NCBI GenBank assembly: GCA_029777145.1
Contig: JAKOSS010000478.1
Span: 1 to 23,430, forward strand
Length of the DNA: 23,430 nucleotides
From: Acidobacteriota bacterium
Lineage (GTDB): Bacteria; Acidobacteriota; Blastocatellia; Pyrinomonadales; Pyrinomonadaceae
Direction of reading: 5' to 3'
The position numbers were made by a program, and so were the translations under genes. The number at the start of each line of letters is the position of its first letter. The stretch's first letter is position 1. Below, piece by piece: positions 8,945-15,496 of the stretch. The notes beneath the pieces are model-generated. The model saw nothing but the letters and a program-made list of their open reading frames with translations, had not been told where the DNA came from and ran no database searches.

Positions 8945-8973
8945 TTGGACACGCGTGATTCTTACTCTAAAAT
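8945..8973 (+). promoter_or_regulatory. Possible sigma70-type promoter for the gene at 9031
   Basis: TTGGAC (8945-8950) and TAAAAT (8968-8973) are separated by exactly 17 bp. The -10 matches consensus at five of six positions, the -35 at three. It would give a leader of about 50 nt before the GTG start. Support comes from position and spacing only. Confidence 0.35.
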
Positions 8974-9030
8974 GATAATCGAACGGAACTTATTACCGAA
9001 ACCGATAATCTAACTGTCCGGAGGTTGATC

Positions 9031-9507
9031 GTGAATAAAGGATTTATGGCCGCATTGGGAGTCGCCGTCCTGGTTGTTGCCGGTGCCGTGCTGGTGATCT
9101 GGAAGATCCAGCCCTCGACCGATGAACAGAAGGAGATCGCGCTTGAGGGAGCGGTTCGCGAGGGATCGCCCGAATTTGCCGAGATCACGAAGAAGATCAT
9201 TATCGAGAACGATCCCGATAAGACCTGGGAATCGCCGCTCGGTACCGGTTACGTGATGATGAACATCGCGGGCAGGGTCAAGAATTATTCGGGACGTACG
9301 GTGAATGGTCTCGAAATCAAGACGAGCGTGCTCGACATCAGCGGCAATCCCGTCAAGGAGAAATCCGTCTTGGTGGTTCCGATCCAACAGGCCGAACTTG
9401 CGCCCGGGGATGTCATGGAAGTCGTGGTCCGGATCGACGGATTCGGCAAGGACGACGATCGGGCGCGGGTCCGTTGGAAGGTTACGGCGATCAAGTTCAA
9501 GCAGTAG
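9031..9507 (+). CDS. Small membrane-anchored protein with extracytoplasmic beta domain
   Basis: 158 residues. GTG at 9031 was preferred because GGAGG (9020-9024) lies 6 nt before it; a TTG at 9025 touches the ribosome site and is unlikely. Residues 6-24 form one membrane helix, so the rest probably faces the periplasm. The region from about 70 to 155 alternates strands and carries a pattern like FxLYD/DUF3426-type domains: GRVKNYSGRTVNGLEIKTSV, then VPIQQAELAPGD, then a final strand VRWKVTAIKF. Such domains usually mediate binding in the envelope. The exact family is not certain and the function is unknown. The 3' end overlaps the convergent ABC ATPase gene by 11 bp. Confidence 0.8.
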   Translation: MNKGFMAALGVAVLVVAGAVLVIWKIQPSTDEQKEIALEGAVREGSPEFAEITKKIIIENDPDKTWESPLGTGYVMMNIAGRVKNYSGRTVNGLEIKTSVLDISGNPVKEKSVLVVPIQQAELAPGDVMEVVVRIDGFGKDDDRARVRWKVTAIKFKQ

Positions 9508-10447
9508 TTTCGTTGGATTCCTTGACGAAAAGTTCTTCAAGGGACTGTCGTACCGGCTGAACGGATACCAGCTTCCCGCCGTGTTTCCGCGCCGTCGAGA
9601 TCACCTTTTCAACCGAATCCTCATCCATCAGCTGAATGCTGGCGCCGTTCGCCTTCGACGCGATGGTCGCGCCGGCGATCGCCGAGATCGCGGCTTCGAG
9701 ATCCGGCGCCGATACTCCCTTGACGACCACTTCGAACATCTGGTTCTCGCCGCTTTCGGTAAGCAGGTCCTGAAGGTTTCCGGTCGCCGCCAGACGGCCT
9801 TTTCGCAGGATCGCGACGTTGTCGCAAAGGGCCTCGATGTCCGACAGGATGTGCGTCGACATGAATACGGTGGTGCCGTTTTCGCGCAATGAAGCGATCA
9901 GTTCCCTGATCTCACGGCGACCGATCGGATCGAGCCCTGACATCGGCTCGTCGAGAAACACCAATTCGGGGTCGTTGATCAGACTTTGCGCCAAGCCAAC
10001 ACGCTGCAGCATTCCCTTCGAGAATTTGCGGAGTTGCCGATTCCAGTCGGATTCGGCCAATCCGACACGGCCGAGCAGTTCGCGCGATTTCGCGCTGCGT
10101 GCGGCGGCGTCCATCCCGAACAGCCGGCCGAAGTAATCCATCAGTTCGGTTGCGGTCAGGTAATCGTAAAAATAAGGATTTTCGGGACAGTAGCCGATTT
10201 TTGCATGAACCGACTTGTCGGCGATGCTTTTTCCGAGGATCCGGGCCGAACCGGCAGAAGGGAAGATCAGCGACATGAGGATCTTGATCGTTGTCGTTTT
10301 CCCGGCGCCGTTTCCGCCGAGAAAGCCGAAGACCTGTCCGCGGCCGACGTTGAGCGTCAGGCCCTCAAGCGCGCGGATCCTGGTTTTCTTCAGGAATCCT
10401 TTCTCGTAGTCCTTTGTCAGGTTTTCGATCTCGATTACTTGTTCCAT
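9497..10447 (-). CDS. ABC transporter ATP-binding protein (ABC-2 type)
   Basis: 316 residues, the nucleotide-binding subunit of an ABC-2 exporter. Seen are Walker A GGNGAGKT (44-51), the Q-loop region around CPENPYFYD (87-95), a divergent signature FSKGM (142-146) typical of the CcmA/NatA-like group, Walker B LVFLDEP (162-168), a D-loop SGLDP and the H-loop His199. A C-terminal extension of about 90 residues (225-316) is typical of this group. It lies 6 bp downstream of the TPR gene and is the last gene of the minus-strand permease-TPR-ATPase unit. The permease at 11380-12183 is its obvious partner. The transported substrate is unknown. Confidence 0.93.
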   Translation of the reverse strand: MEQVIEIENLTKDYEKGFLKKTRIRALEGLTLNVGRGQVFGFLGGNGAGKTTTIKILMSLIFPSAGSARILGKSIADKSVHAKIGYCPENPYFYDYLTATELMDYFGRLFGMDAAARSAKSRELLGRVGLAESDWNRQLRKFSKGMLQRVGLAQSLINDPELVFLDEPMSGLDPIGRREIRELIASLRENGTTVFMSTHILSDIEALCDNVAILRKGRLAATGNLQDLLTESGENQMFEVVVKGVSAPDLEAAISAIAGATIASKANGASIQLMDEDSVEKVISTARKHGGKLVSVQPVRQSLEELFVKESNETTA

Positions 10448-10453
10448 TGTTCT

Positions 10454-11383
10454 TCAGATTTTCGGGATCTCGGATCCCGGATTCAGATCGACCGTGCACC
10501 CAGCGGTGTTCAGCACGTACGGAACGCCCGTCGGATCGACGAGAGCGTTGGAGCGGTCGAGGTGAAAATCGATCCCGTTCGGCAGTTTGACGGTCTTGAG
10601 CAGCGGGATCAATTCCTTCAGATCGGATATGCACCGGCCGTTCTTCGACCGATAATCGGCGAGCACCTTGTTCATCGCGTCGCGCTCGTCAAGTGAATCA
10701 AATTCCTGGAGCCGAAGCATCGCGACCTGTTTGGTCCGGTCGTCCTCGGCCTGGTCGAGCAATTGCCGGTAGATCGAGCGGGCCGTTTCGCGGCTCCCCG
10801 CCTCGCTTTTCATCGACGCCACCATCATTTTGAAGAAAGGCGGCGCGCCGGGAATTTCCGAGCCCTTTTCGTACGTATCCGCGGCCTTTTCATAGTCTTT
10901 GAGGCGCCAGTAGATGAACCCGAGATGTTGGTAAAGCCGCCACTCGTTCGGATTGTTCGCGATCCCCTTTTGGGCGATCTTGATCGCCTGTTCCGGATCG
11001 ATCGCCGGCAAGACGACGGCGCCGAACGCGTACGCGGCGCTGAAATGCGGATCGAGTTCGGTCGCGTTGTCGAGCATCGGATACAGCAAACGCGGGTTGA
11101 GCGGTCGCAGATTTTCAATGCTGACGTTGGGATCGTTGGATTTGACGAGTTTACCGCCGAGGTACTGCAACGACTGCATCCAATACCAGTCGGCGATCAG
11201 TCCGTTGAATCCGAGACTGTAATTCTTCAGCCGCGCCCCTTGCAGCGCGAGATCCTGATCTTCGTAACCCTCGGGCAGCGGCGGTTTTACGGCGTTGATG
11301 TAGCCGCTCAGCAAAAAGATAAGCAGAAAACCGGCCGCGATCGCGAGCCCGGACAGGATCAGATTCTTCGGCGACGATCTCAT
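10454..11383 (-). CDS. Membrane-anchored TPR protein with pseudopilin-like C-terminus
   Basis: 309 residues. An N-terminal membrane helix (about 9-30) anchors a mostly helical region. Tetratricopeptide-type helix pairs are visible between about 105 and 210, for example NPNEWRLYQHLGFIYWRLKDY followed by a YEKG unit. The last 70 residues differ: NGRCISDLKELIP (248-260), then LPNGIDF, then DPTGVPYVL (283-291) and a second cysteine, C296. A D-P-x-G-x-P-Y-x-(L/Y) motif is characteristic of major pseudopilin (GspG) C-terminal domains, and C251/C296 could form a disulfide. The start ATG overlaps the permease stop by 4 bp (ATGA), which implies translational coupling. It probably assists the ABC system or links it to the envelope; this is inference. 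Confidence 0.85.
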   Translation of the reverse strand: MRSSPKNLILSGLAIAAGFLLIFLLSGYINAVKPPLPEGYEDQDLALQGARLKNYSLGFNGLIADWYWMQSLQYLGGKLVKSNDPNVSIENLRPLNPRLLYPMLDNATELDPHFSAAYAFGAVVLPAIDPEQAIKIAQKGIANNPNEWRLYQHLGFIYWRLKDYEKAADTYEKGSEIPGAPPFFKMMVASMKSEAGSRETARSIYRQLLDQAEDDRTKQVAMLRLQEFDSLDERDAMNKVLADYRSKNGRCISDLKELIPLLKTVKLPNGIDFHLDRSNALVDPTGVPYVLNTAGCTVDLNPGSEIPKI

Positions 11384-12183
11384 TTGAAGTTGCGGCGGCT
11401 GAATACGAGGATCGTGATCACCAGCAGGATCGCGACGTATACGATCGCATATAGAACCGCGGCGCCGAGCATGGTCGCGGGCGGCACATCGCCGTGCGCG
11501 GCGTTGGCGATAAAACTGTAATGCGAGAGATTCGGAAGCAGATAATAGATCACACCGAAGAAGATCTGTGCGCCTTTCGTCCCCAAATTCTCGGCGAATT
11601 CGTTGAGCGAGGCGCTGAAGTTTCCGATGATGAACACCATGAACGTCAGCAGTGCGCTCAGAGCCGGCGACGAGAACGACGAAAAAAGCACGGCCACGGC
11701 CGTCAGGATAGTGAGTTCGAAATAGATCAGCAAAATTGCTCCCCAGATCGAGCCGGCGAGTTCGCCGCCGCCGACCGCCAATAGTGCGATCGAGACGCCG
11801 ATCCCCATCACCAGCACGTTCACGAGCAGCGTCAGGCAGAGGCCGAGATACTTGCCGACGACGAATTCGCCGCGGCCGATCGGCTTTGAAAATATTGAAT
11901 ACACGGTCCGGCGTTCGATTTCCTTGCTCACCAGGCTCACGCCGACGAAGATCGCGATGAACGCCCCGAACAGCAGCATTGCGCTCAGTCCGAGATCGAC
12001 GATCGTCCGCGCTTCCTGGCCGGCCGTCAGTTCGCCGAGGAAAACGGCCGCGGCCGTGATCAGGAGGACGAACAGGACCAAATTGTAAAGAACGCGGTCA
12101 CGAACGGCTTCGCGGAATGCGTTCAGCGCGATCGTTAACACACGTCCAAGCGGTGTCGAAGAATTGTTCGAATTTTCAGTCAC
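11380..12183 (-). CDS. ABC-2 type transporter permease
   Basis: 267 residues with six predicted membrane helices (about 31-50, 63-86, 111-136, 146-168, 174-192, 239-261), the normal topology of an ABC-2 permease half-transporter. The cytoplasmic segment SKEIERRTVYSIFSKPIGRGEFVVGKY between helices 2 and 3 is highly typical of this family and contacts the ATPase. It is the first gene of the permease-TPR-ATPase unit. The next gene upstream on the same strand is a prepilin, whose stop lies 114 bp away, so transcription from the pilin region may continue into it. Substrate unknown; homologous systems move lipids, polysaccharides or drugs. Confidence 0.92.
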   Translation of the reverse strand: MTENSNNSSTPLGRVLTIALNAFREAVRDRVLYNLVLFVLLITAAAVFLGELTAGQEARTIVDLGLSAMLLFGAFIAIFVGVSLVSKEIERRTVYSIFSKPIGRGEFVVGKYLGLCLTLLVNVLVMGIGVSIALLAVGGGELAGSIWGAILLIYFELTILTAVAVLFSSFSSPALSALLTFMVFIIGNFSASLNEFAENLGTKGAQIFFGVIYYLLPNLSHYSFIANAAHGDVPPATMLGAAVLYAIVYVAILLVITILVFSRRNFK

Positions 12184-12297
12184 GGTTACGGTCGGGAATC
12201 AGGACGAATCCCGTAAAGAGATGATAAACGATTGCAAACAATAGGAAAAGAGGATAATTCGCGTTCGCAGGCCGCGATTCGTGGTTGAAAAAGACCA

Positions 12298-12843
12298 TCA
12301 GTCGCCGAGCGGTGGCGCCGTTTCGGCCGTCGTCGCGTCGAACGCGACCGCGATATTCGAATAGTCTGCGCCAAGAATTCCGACTTCGGTCACGCAAAAG
12401 CGTCGCGTACCGGACTTTGCGATTCCGCTGCTGACGGCAGGATTTGCGGAAAAGAAGAATGTTGCCGGCGTCGTCGGTCCCGCGACCGAGATCGCGCCGA
12501 TGAAGTGATAGCCGCTCTTGGCTCCGTTGGCGATCACCGGATCGATCAGATTGGAGTCGCGAAGCGCTACAAGCCCAACCGTGTCGCCGTTCGTTGCCGG
12601 GGTTCCGGCGTAGTTTCCGGCACCGACCGACGCAAGGTACGTCGATTGCGCACCGTGGAGTGTGCGCAGCGTCGAGATCGAGGAACCTTCGTTCGCGGCG
12701 CGTCGGGATGAAAGGATGGACGGTACCGCGATGGCGACGATGATCATGCCGATCAGGATAACGATCAGGACCTCGATAAGCGAGAAACCGCTTTGCGTCT
12801 TTGATTGCAGCGTGAACATCGTGTGTGAAAAAGGAGAGGCCAT
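12298..12843 (-). CDS. Type IV prepilin-like protein (third, divergent copy)
   Basis: 181 residues from the ATG at 12843, which has AAGGAGAG about 11 nt upstream. An ATG at 12819 would shorten the leader from 19 to 11 residues but lacks a ribosome site. The prepilin peptidase site is SG/FSLIEVLIVI, with Glu at mature position 5, followed by a hydrophobic helix. The mature N-terminal region closely follows the two PilA copies upstream (SSRRAANEGSSISTLRTLHGAQ...), and the fold markers GAGNYAG and SGTRRFCV are conserved. The C-terminal part differs: no second cysteine matching the PilA disulfide is visible. It may be a minor pilin or a diverging third tandem copy. It starts 48 bp past the stop of the PilA gene at 12892-13377, with no room for a separate promoter outside the hairpin described there. 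Confidence 0.88.
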   Translation of the reverse strand: MASPFSHTMFTLQSKTQSGFSLIEVLIVILIGMIIVAIAVPSILSSRRAANEGSSISTLRTLHGAQSTYLASVGAGNYAGTPATNGDTVGLVALRDSNLIDPVIANGAKSGYHFIGAISVAGPTTPATFFFSANPAVSSGIAKSGTRRFCVTEVGILGADYSNIAVAFDATTAETAPPLGD

Positions 12844-12862
12844 CCGAAAATGCCCTCTCCTT
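12828..12862 (-). terminator. Terminator-like hairpin overlapping the ribosome-binding site of the third prepilin
   Basis: On the minus strand AAGGAGAGG (12854-12862) pairs perfectly with CCTCTCCTT (12831-12839) across a 14-nt loop, and the second arm runs into five Ts. It follows the PilA stop at 12892 by 29 bp. The first arm is also the Shine-Dalgarno of the next prepilin, and its ATG lies in the loop. Confidence 0.65.
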
Positions 12863-12891
12863 GGTTTGTGCTTAGGTTAAGCCGAGATCGA

Positions 12892-13377
12892 TTAGTTGTT
12901 CGCAGCAGTCGCCGCGGCGCAGGTCGTTTCGTTGAACTGGGTCGTCAAACTTCCCGTATCAAAGCGAACGACACCTTCCGTCTGGATGCAGAAGCGGCGG
13001 GTTCCCGTCTGGGTAACACCCGAACCGACTGCCGGCATCGTCGAATACCAGAAGGTCGCCGGCGTTCCCGCTGCCGTATCGGCCGGGGTCTGGTCGCCGG
13101 TGAAGACGTAACCGCTCTTGGTTCCGCCACCGAGAACTTCGTCAACGAGCGCTGCAGTGTGGAGCGTCGAGAGGCTGCCGGCGTAGTTTCCAGCACCCGT
13201 CGTCGACTGGTAGGTCATCTCCGCGCCATGAACGGTGCGCATCGACGAAACGGCCGATCCTTCGTTAGCAGCGCGGCGCGCGGCAAGCAGGTTCGGGATG
13301 GCGATCGCGGCGATGATACCGATGATAACGACGACGATCAGAAGTTCGATAAGCGAGAAGCCTTTCTGGTTTTTCAT
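12892..13377 (-). CDS. pilA: Type IV pilin PilA (copy 1, downstream)
   Basis: 161 residues. This is a class-IVa prepilin: leader MKNQKG, cleavage before Phe7, Glu at mature position 5, and a long hydrophobic helix with IIGIIAAIAIPNLLAARRAANE. The pilin is processed by PilD and assembled into a surface or periplasmic fibre. A C-terminal cysteine pair (RRFC and TTC) would close the usual disulfide loop. The protein is identical to the second copy (13686-14171) at 151 of 161 positions; differences are scattered through the C-terminal half, and the first 70 or so residues are unchanged. AGGAG lies about 12 nt before the ATG. A sigma54-type promoter lies 69-84 bp upstream and a terminator-like hairpin follows the gene. 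The pilus machinery (pilB/T/C/M-Q) is not in this window. Confidence 0.96.
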   Translation of the reverse strand: MKNQKGFSLIELLIVVVIIGIIAAIAIPNLLAARRAANEGSAVSSMRTVHGAEMTYQSTTGAGNYAGSLSTLHTAALVDEVLGGGTKSGYVFTGDQTPADTAAGTPATFWYSTMPAVGSGVTQTGTRRFCIQTEGVVRFDTGSLTTQFNETTCAAATAANN

Positions 13378-13445
13378 TTTAATTACAATCTCCTAGTTTT
13401 GTGTTTTGCCTGTCTGTGAAACCTTGTTAGGTCGCCGATTACCAG

Positions 13446-13461
13446 TACAAAAGGCGTGCCA
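13446..13461 (-). promoter_or_regulatory. Sigma54 (-24/-12) promoter of pilA copy 1
   Basis: On the minus strand TGGCACGCCTTTTGTA matches the sigma54 pattern TGGCAC-N5-TTGC(A/T) with a single change in the -12 box (TTGT for TTGC). Transcription would start near 13436, leaving a leader of about 59 nt with AGGAG near its end. Sigma54 control of pilA by PilR is established in other bacteria, and a PilR homologue is encoded nearby. Confidence 0.8.
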
Positions 13462-13592
13462 CGGCGGGGCGCTCACAGGCTGACAGGTGTAAAGTGCCTA
13501 TTTACAGCTGTTTAACGGACTGTCGCAGTTGGCATTGCAGATCCCGGAGAAGCGCTGCGCGATCCAATTAACAGTTTTTGGTAAGGCTGCTC

Positions 13593-13607
13593 TGACAAAA
13601 AGTGTCA
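13593..13607. promoter_or_regulatory. Candidate activator site (palindrome) upstream of pilA copy 1
   Basis: TGACA-N5-TGTCA, a perfect 5-bp inverted repeat, sits roughly 157-171 bp upstream of the predicted start at about 13436. This is the usual distance for enhancer sites bound by sigma54 activators, and TGTC half sites have been described for PilR. A short palindrome can arise by chance, so this is only a candidate. Confidence 0.35.
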
Positions 13608-13626
13608 AGCAACATCGCTTTGCCAT

Positions 13627-13657
13627 AAAAAAAAGCGAGGCGCCGATGGCGCCCCGC
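13627..13657 (-). terminator. Rho-independent terminator after pilA copy 2
   Basis: On the minus strand GCGGGGCGCC (13648-13657) pairs with GGCGCCTCGC (13635-13644) with one G-U pair and a 3-nt loop, followed by eight Ts (plus-strand A-run 13627-13634). It lies 28 bp past the stop of the pilin gene at 13686-14171. The rest of the 308-bp gap between the two pilA genes holds the promoter and candidate activator site listed separately and no gene. Confidence 0.92.
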
Positions 13658-13685
13658 CTTTCAGGTAAAACACTGCGATCGGGGA

Positions 13686-14171
13686 CTAGTTGTTCTCCGC
13701 GGTCGCACCCGGGCAGGTCGTGTCGTTGAACTGCGTCGTCAGGTTGGCCGTATCGAAGCGAACGACACCTTCGGTCTGGATACAGAAACGGCGGGTTCCC
13801 GTCTGCGTCACACCCGAACCGACTGACGGCATCGTCGAGTACCAAAACGTCGCCGGGGTTCCAGCTGCCGTGTCGGCCGGGGTCTGATCGCCGACGAAAA
13901 CGTAACCGCTCTTCGTTCCCGATCCGAGAACTTCGTCGACGAGAGCCGACGTGTGGAGCGTCGAGAGGCTGCCGGCATAGTTTCCGGCACCGGTCGTCGA
14001 CTGATAGGTCATTTCGGCACCGTGCACCGTACGCATCGACGAAACGGCCGATCCTTCATTGGCAGCGCGGCGGGCGGCAAGCAGGTTCGGAATCGCGATT
14101 GCGGCGATGATTCCGATGATAACGACGACGATCAAAAGTTCGATAAGCGAGAAGCCTTTCTGGTTTTTCAT
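13686..14171 (-). CDS. pilA: Type IV pilin PilA (copy 2, separated from its promoter by an IS)
   Basis: 161 residues, the same class-IVa prepilin architecture as the neighbouring copy: MKNQKG/F, Glu5, N-terminal hydrophobic helix, GAGNYAGSLSTLH, and the RRFC/TTC cysteine pair. Ten substitutions distinguish it (for example A to S, T to V, GS to AN, and a TCPGATAENN end). All are conservative in effect and none breaks a motif, so the reading frame appears to have been under selection. AGGAG lies 10 nt upstream of the ATG. The IS element begins 44 bp upstream of the start codon. The natural sigma54 promoter now lies beyond the IS, 1.3 kb away. A strong terminator follows the gene. Expression today would need read-through from the IS or a new promoter at its end. 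Confidence 0.95.
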   Translation of the reverse strand: MKNQKGFSLIELLIVVVIIGIIAAIAIPNLLAARRAANEGSAVSSMRTVHGAEMTYQSTTGAGNYAGSLSTLHTSALVDEVLGSGTKSGYVFVGDQTPADTAAGTPATFWYSTMPSVGSGVTQTGTRRFCIQTEGVVRFDTANLTTQFNDTTCPGATAENN

Positions 14172-14199
14172 TTCAAGTTAATCTCCTGGTTTGTCTTTA

Positions 14200-14229
14200 A
14201 GTTTAATTGCCAATGGGGATCTTTGACAA
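14200..14229 (-). promoter_or_regulatory. Candidate hybrid promoter formed at the IS left end, facing pilA copy 2
   Basis: Reading out of the IS on the minus strand, TTGTCA (14224-14229, inside the terminal repeat, five of six matches to TTGACA) is 18 bp from TAAACT (14200-14205, in the flank, four of six matches to TATAAT). A start near 14193 would keep the native AGGAG site of the pilin gene. Confidence 0.35.
14212..14214. repeat. Target site duplication, left copy (AAT)
   Basis: AAT directly outside the left GGGG end, matched by AAT at 15475-15477 outside the right CCCC end. Joining the flanks gives the near-palindrome TTGCC-AAT-GGCAA as the original target. Three-base duplications of the form ANT are known for some IS5-family subgroups. 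Confidence 0.7.
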
Positions 14230-14231
14230 AC
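14215..14231. repeat. IS terminal inverted repeat, left
   Basis: GGGGATCTTTGACAAAC, matching 16 of 17 positions of the right end in inverted orientation. It contains an outward-facing TTGTCA. Confidence 0.9.
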
Positions 14232-14278
14232 CCCTTCGAAACTGTCGTTTTTGACGGTGTTTGCAAGTGTTTGAAGTA

Positions 14279-14284
14279 TATAAT
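14279..14284 (+). promoter_or_regulatory. Transposase -10 box, probably giving a leaderless mRNA
   Basis: A perfect TATAAT ends 6 nt before the transposase ATG at 14291, so transcription would begin at or next to the start codon. No Shine-Dalgarno is present. A TTGACG at 14251-14256 is 22 bp away, too far for a normal -35, so the promoter would be weak or depend on the -10 region. Confidence 0.45.
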
Positions 14285-14290
14285 ATTTGC

Positions 14291-15286
14291 ATGAAAAGCA
14301 AACAACTGACGCTGATGGACGCGATGCTGACGACGTCGAGACGGAAGAAGACGAGCCGCGCAGTGGGAACGCTCGATTCGATTGCGAAGCTGGTGGACTG
14401 GGACGCGTTGGTGGATATAGTCGAGTCGTTGGACCGGACACGCGAAGGGCGTGGCGGAAGGCCGCCGATCCCGTTCGAAGTGAAGCTGAAGATGCTGTTT
14501 CTGCAGTACACGTTCAACCTGAGCGACGAGGAGCTTGAGGACCAGTTGATCGACCGGTTGTCGTTCCAGCAGTTCGTGGGATTGGGGTACGACGAGGAGA
14601 TCCCTGATTTCACGACGTTCTGGAAGTTCAAGGAGAAACTGGCGAAGGCGGAACTGACACAGAAGATCTTCGAGGAGATCGTGAGTCAGATCGGGGAACG
14701 GGGACTGATCCTTAAAAGGGGAACGATCATTGACGCGACCTTGATCAACAGCGCAAACCGTCCGCAGTCGGCGAAGAACCGCGAGAAGAACAGGGACAAC
14801 GGCCAGATCGACACGGACGCGTCGGGGGCGAAGAAAGGCCGGAAGAACTATTACGGCTACAAGGGGCATATCGGGATGGACGAGGGCAGCAAGATCATCC
14901 GCAAATGCGCTCTGACGCCGGCCGACGTGCATGACGTGCGCCAGGTCCACGAGATGGCGAGCGGCGACGAGAAGAGCATCTGGGCCGACATGAACTACAG
15001 GGTGGCGGAACACAAGCGGGCGGCCCGCAAAGCGGGGATATATTACGGGGTGCTGGACAAGCCGGCGCGGGCGACACCGCTGACGAACCGTCAGAAACGG
15101 AAGAACGCGAAGAAATCGCGGGTGCGCAAGGTGGTGGAACACGCCTTCGGGTTCATGAGGAAGAAGCTCAGGGTAACGGTGATGGGAGCCAGGAACATCA
15201 CTCGAAACACGCTCAGATTCGAGATGTGGTGTACGGTGTACAACGTGTTGAGAGCCGCATTCATGCTCAGGCAAAAGTGCGCCTGA
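14291..15286 (+). CDS. IS5-family DDE transposase
   Basis: 331 residues. The N-terminal domain has GRGGRPPIPFEVKLKML and LSDEELEDQL, typical of IS5-type DUF772 domains. The RNase H-fold catalytic core shows DDE residues in context: Asp148 in GTIIDATLI, Asp233 in SIWADMNY and Glu283 in RKVVEHAFGFMR. KNYYGYKGHIGMD lies between the first and second Asp, as expected. All three acidic residues and the downstream basic residues are present, so the enzyme should be active. ATG at 14291 was chosen over an upstream TTG (14261), which precedes the -10 box. The long opposite-strand frame over this gene is a shadow of its codon bias. Confidence 0.95.
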   Translation: MKSKQLTLMDAMLTTSRRKKTSRAVGTLDSIAKLVDWDALVDIVESLDRTREGRGGRPPIPFEVKLKMLFLQYTFNLSDEELEDQLIDRLSFQQFVGLGYDEEIPDFTTFWKFKEKLAKAELTQKIFEEIVSQIGERGLILKRGTIIDATLINSANRPQSAKNREKNRDNGQIDTDASGAKKGRKNYYGYKGHIGMDEGSKIIRKCALTPADVHDVRQVHEMASGDEKSIWADMNYRVAEHKRAARKAGIYYGVLDKPARATPLTNRQKRKNAKKSRVRKVVEHAFGFMRKKLRVTVMGARNITRNTLRFEMWCTVYNVLRAAFMLRQKCA

Positions 15287-15457
15287 TGGCCGAAAACCGG
15301 ACAAAATCGGTTCTGAAAAACCGATCGGAACCGCCAAGAGTAGGTCAAAACCGGAAAAATAGATCAGAGAAAGGAGTGAGAGAAAGAAAAAACATGAAAA
15401 GAACACGGCCCGATTTCAAAAAAATCAAAAAAACCAACCGAGCCGTGCTCTAACTGA

Positions 15458-15474
15458 GTTTGTCAAAGCTCCCC
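15458..15474. repeat. IS terminal inverted repeat, right
   Basis: GTTTGTCAAAGCTCCCC, the inverted partner of the left end with one mismatch. Confidence 0.9.
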
Positions 15475-15477
15475 AAT
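15475..15477. repeat. Target site duplication, right copy (AAT)
   Basis: AAT directly following the right terminal repeat, the partner of 14212-14214. Confidence 0.7.
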
Positions 15478-15496
15478 GGCAAGTCGTTGATGTCGT

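Larger units (their letters stand above)
14215..15474 (+). mobile_element. IS5-family insertion sequence, complete, 1,260 bp
   Basis: The element is bounded by 17-bp terminal inverted repeats with one mismatch: GGGGATCTTTGACAAAC at 14215-14231 and the complement of GGGGAGCTTTGACAAAC at 15458-15474. A 3-bp AAT duplication flanks it. It carries one full-length DDE transposase in the plus orientation. Length, GG-starting ends and transposase type agree with the IS5 family. Intact ends and an intact transposase suggest recent insertion. The 188 bp after the transposase contains no recognisable gene; it holds a 7-bp perfect hairpin (15306-15325) and an A/G-rich stretch with a 19-codon frame that I do not call a gene. 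Confidence 0.93.

Noticed and set aside
14168..15406. 412-codon minus-strand frame across the transposase
   Set aside because: It is antisense to a clear DDE transposase, runs through both the IS end and pilin leader, and has no recognisable domain; it reflects codon bias.
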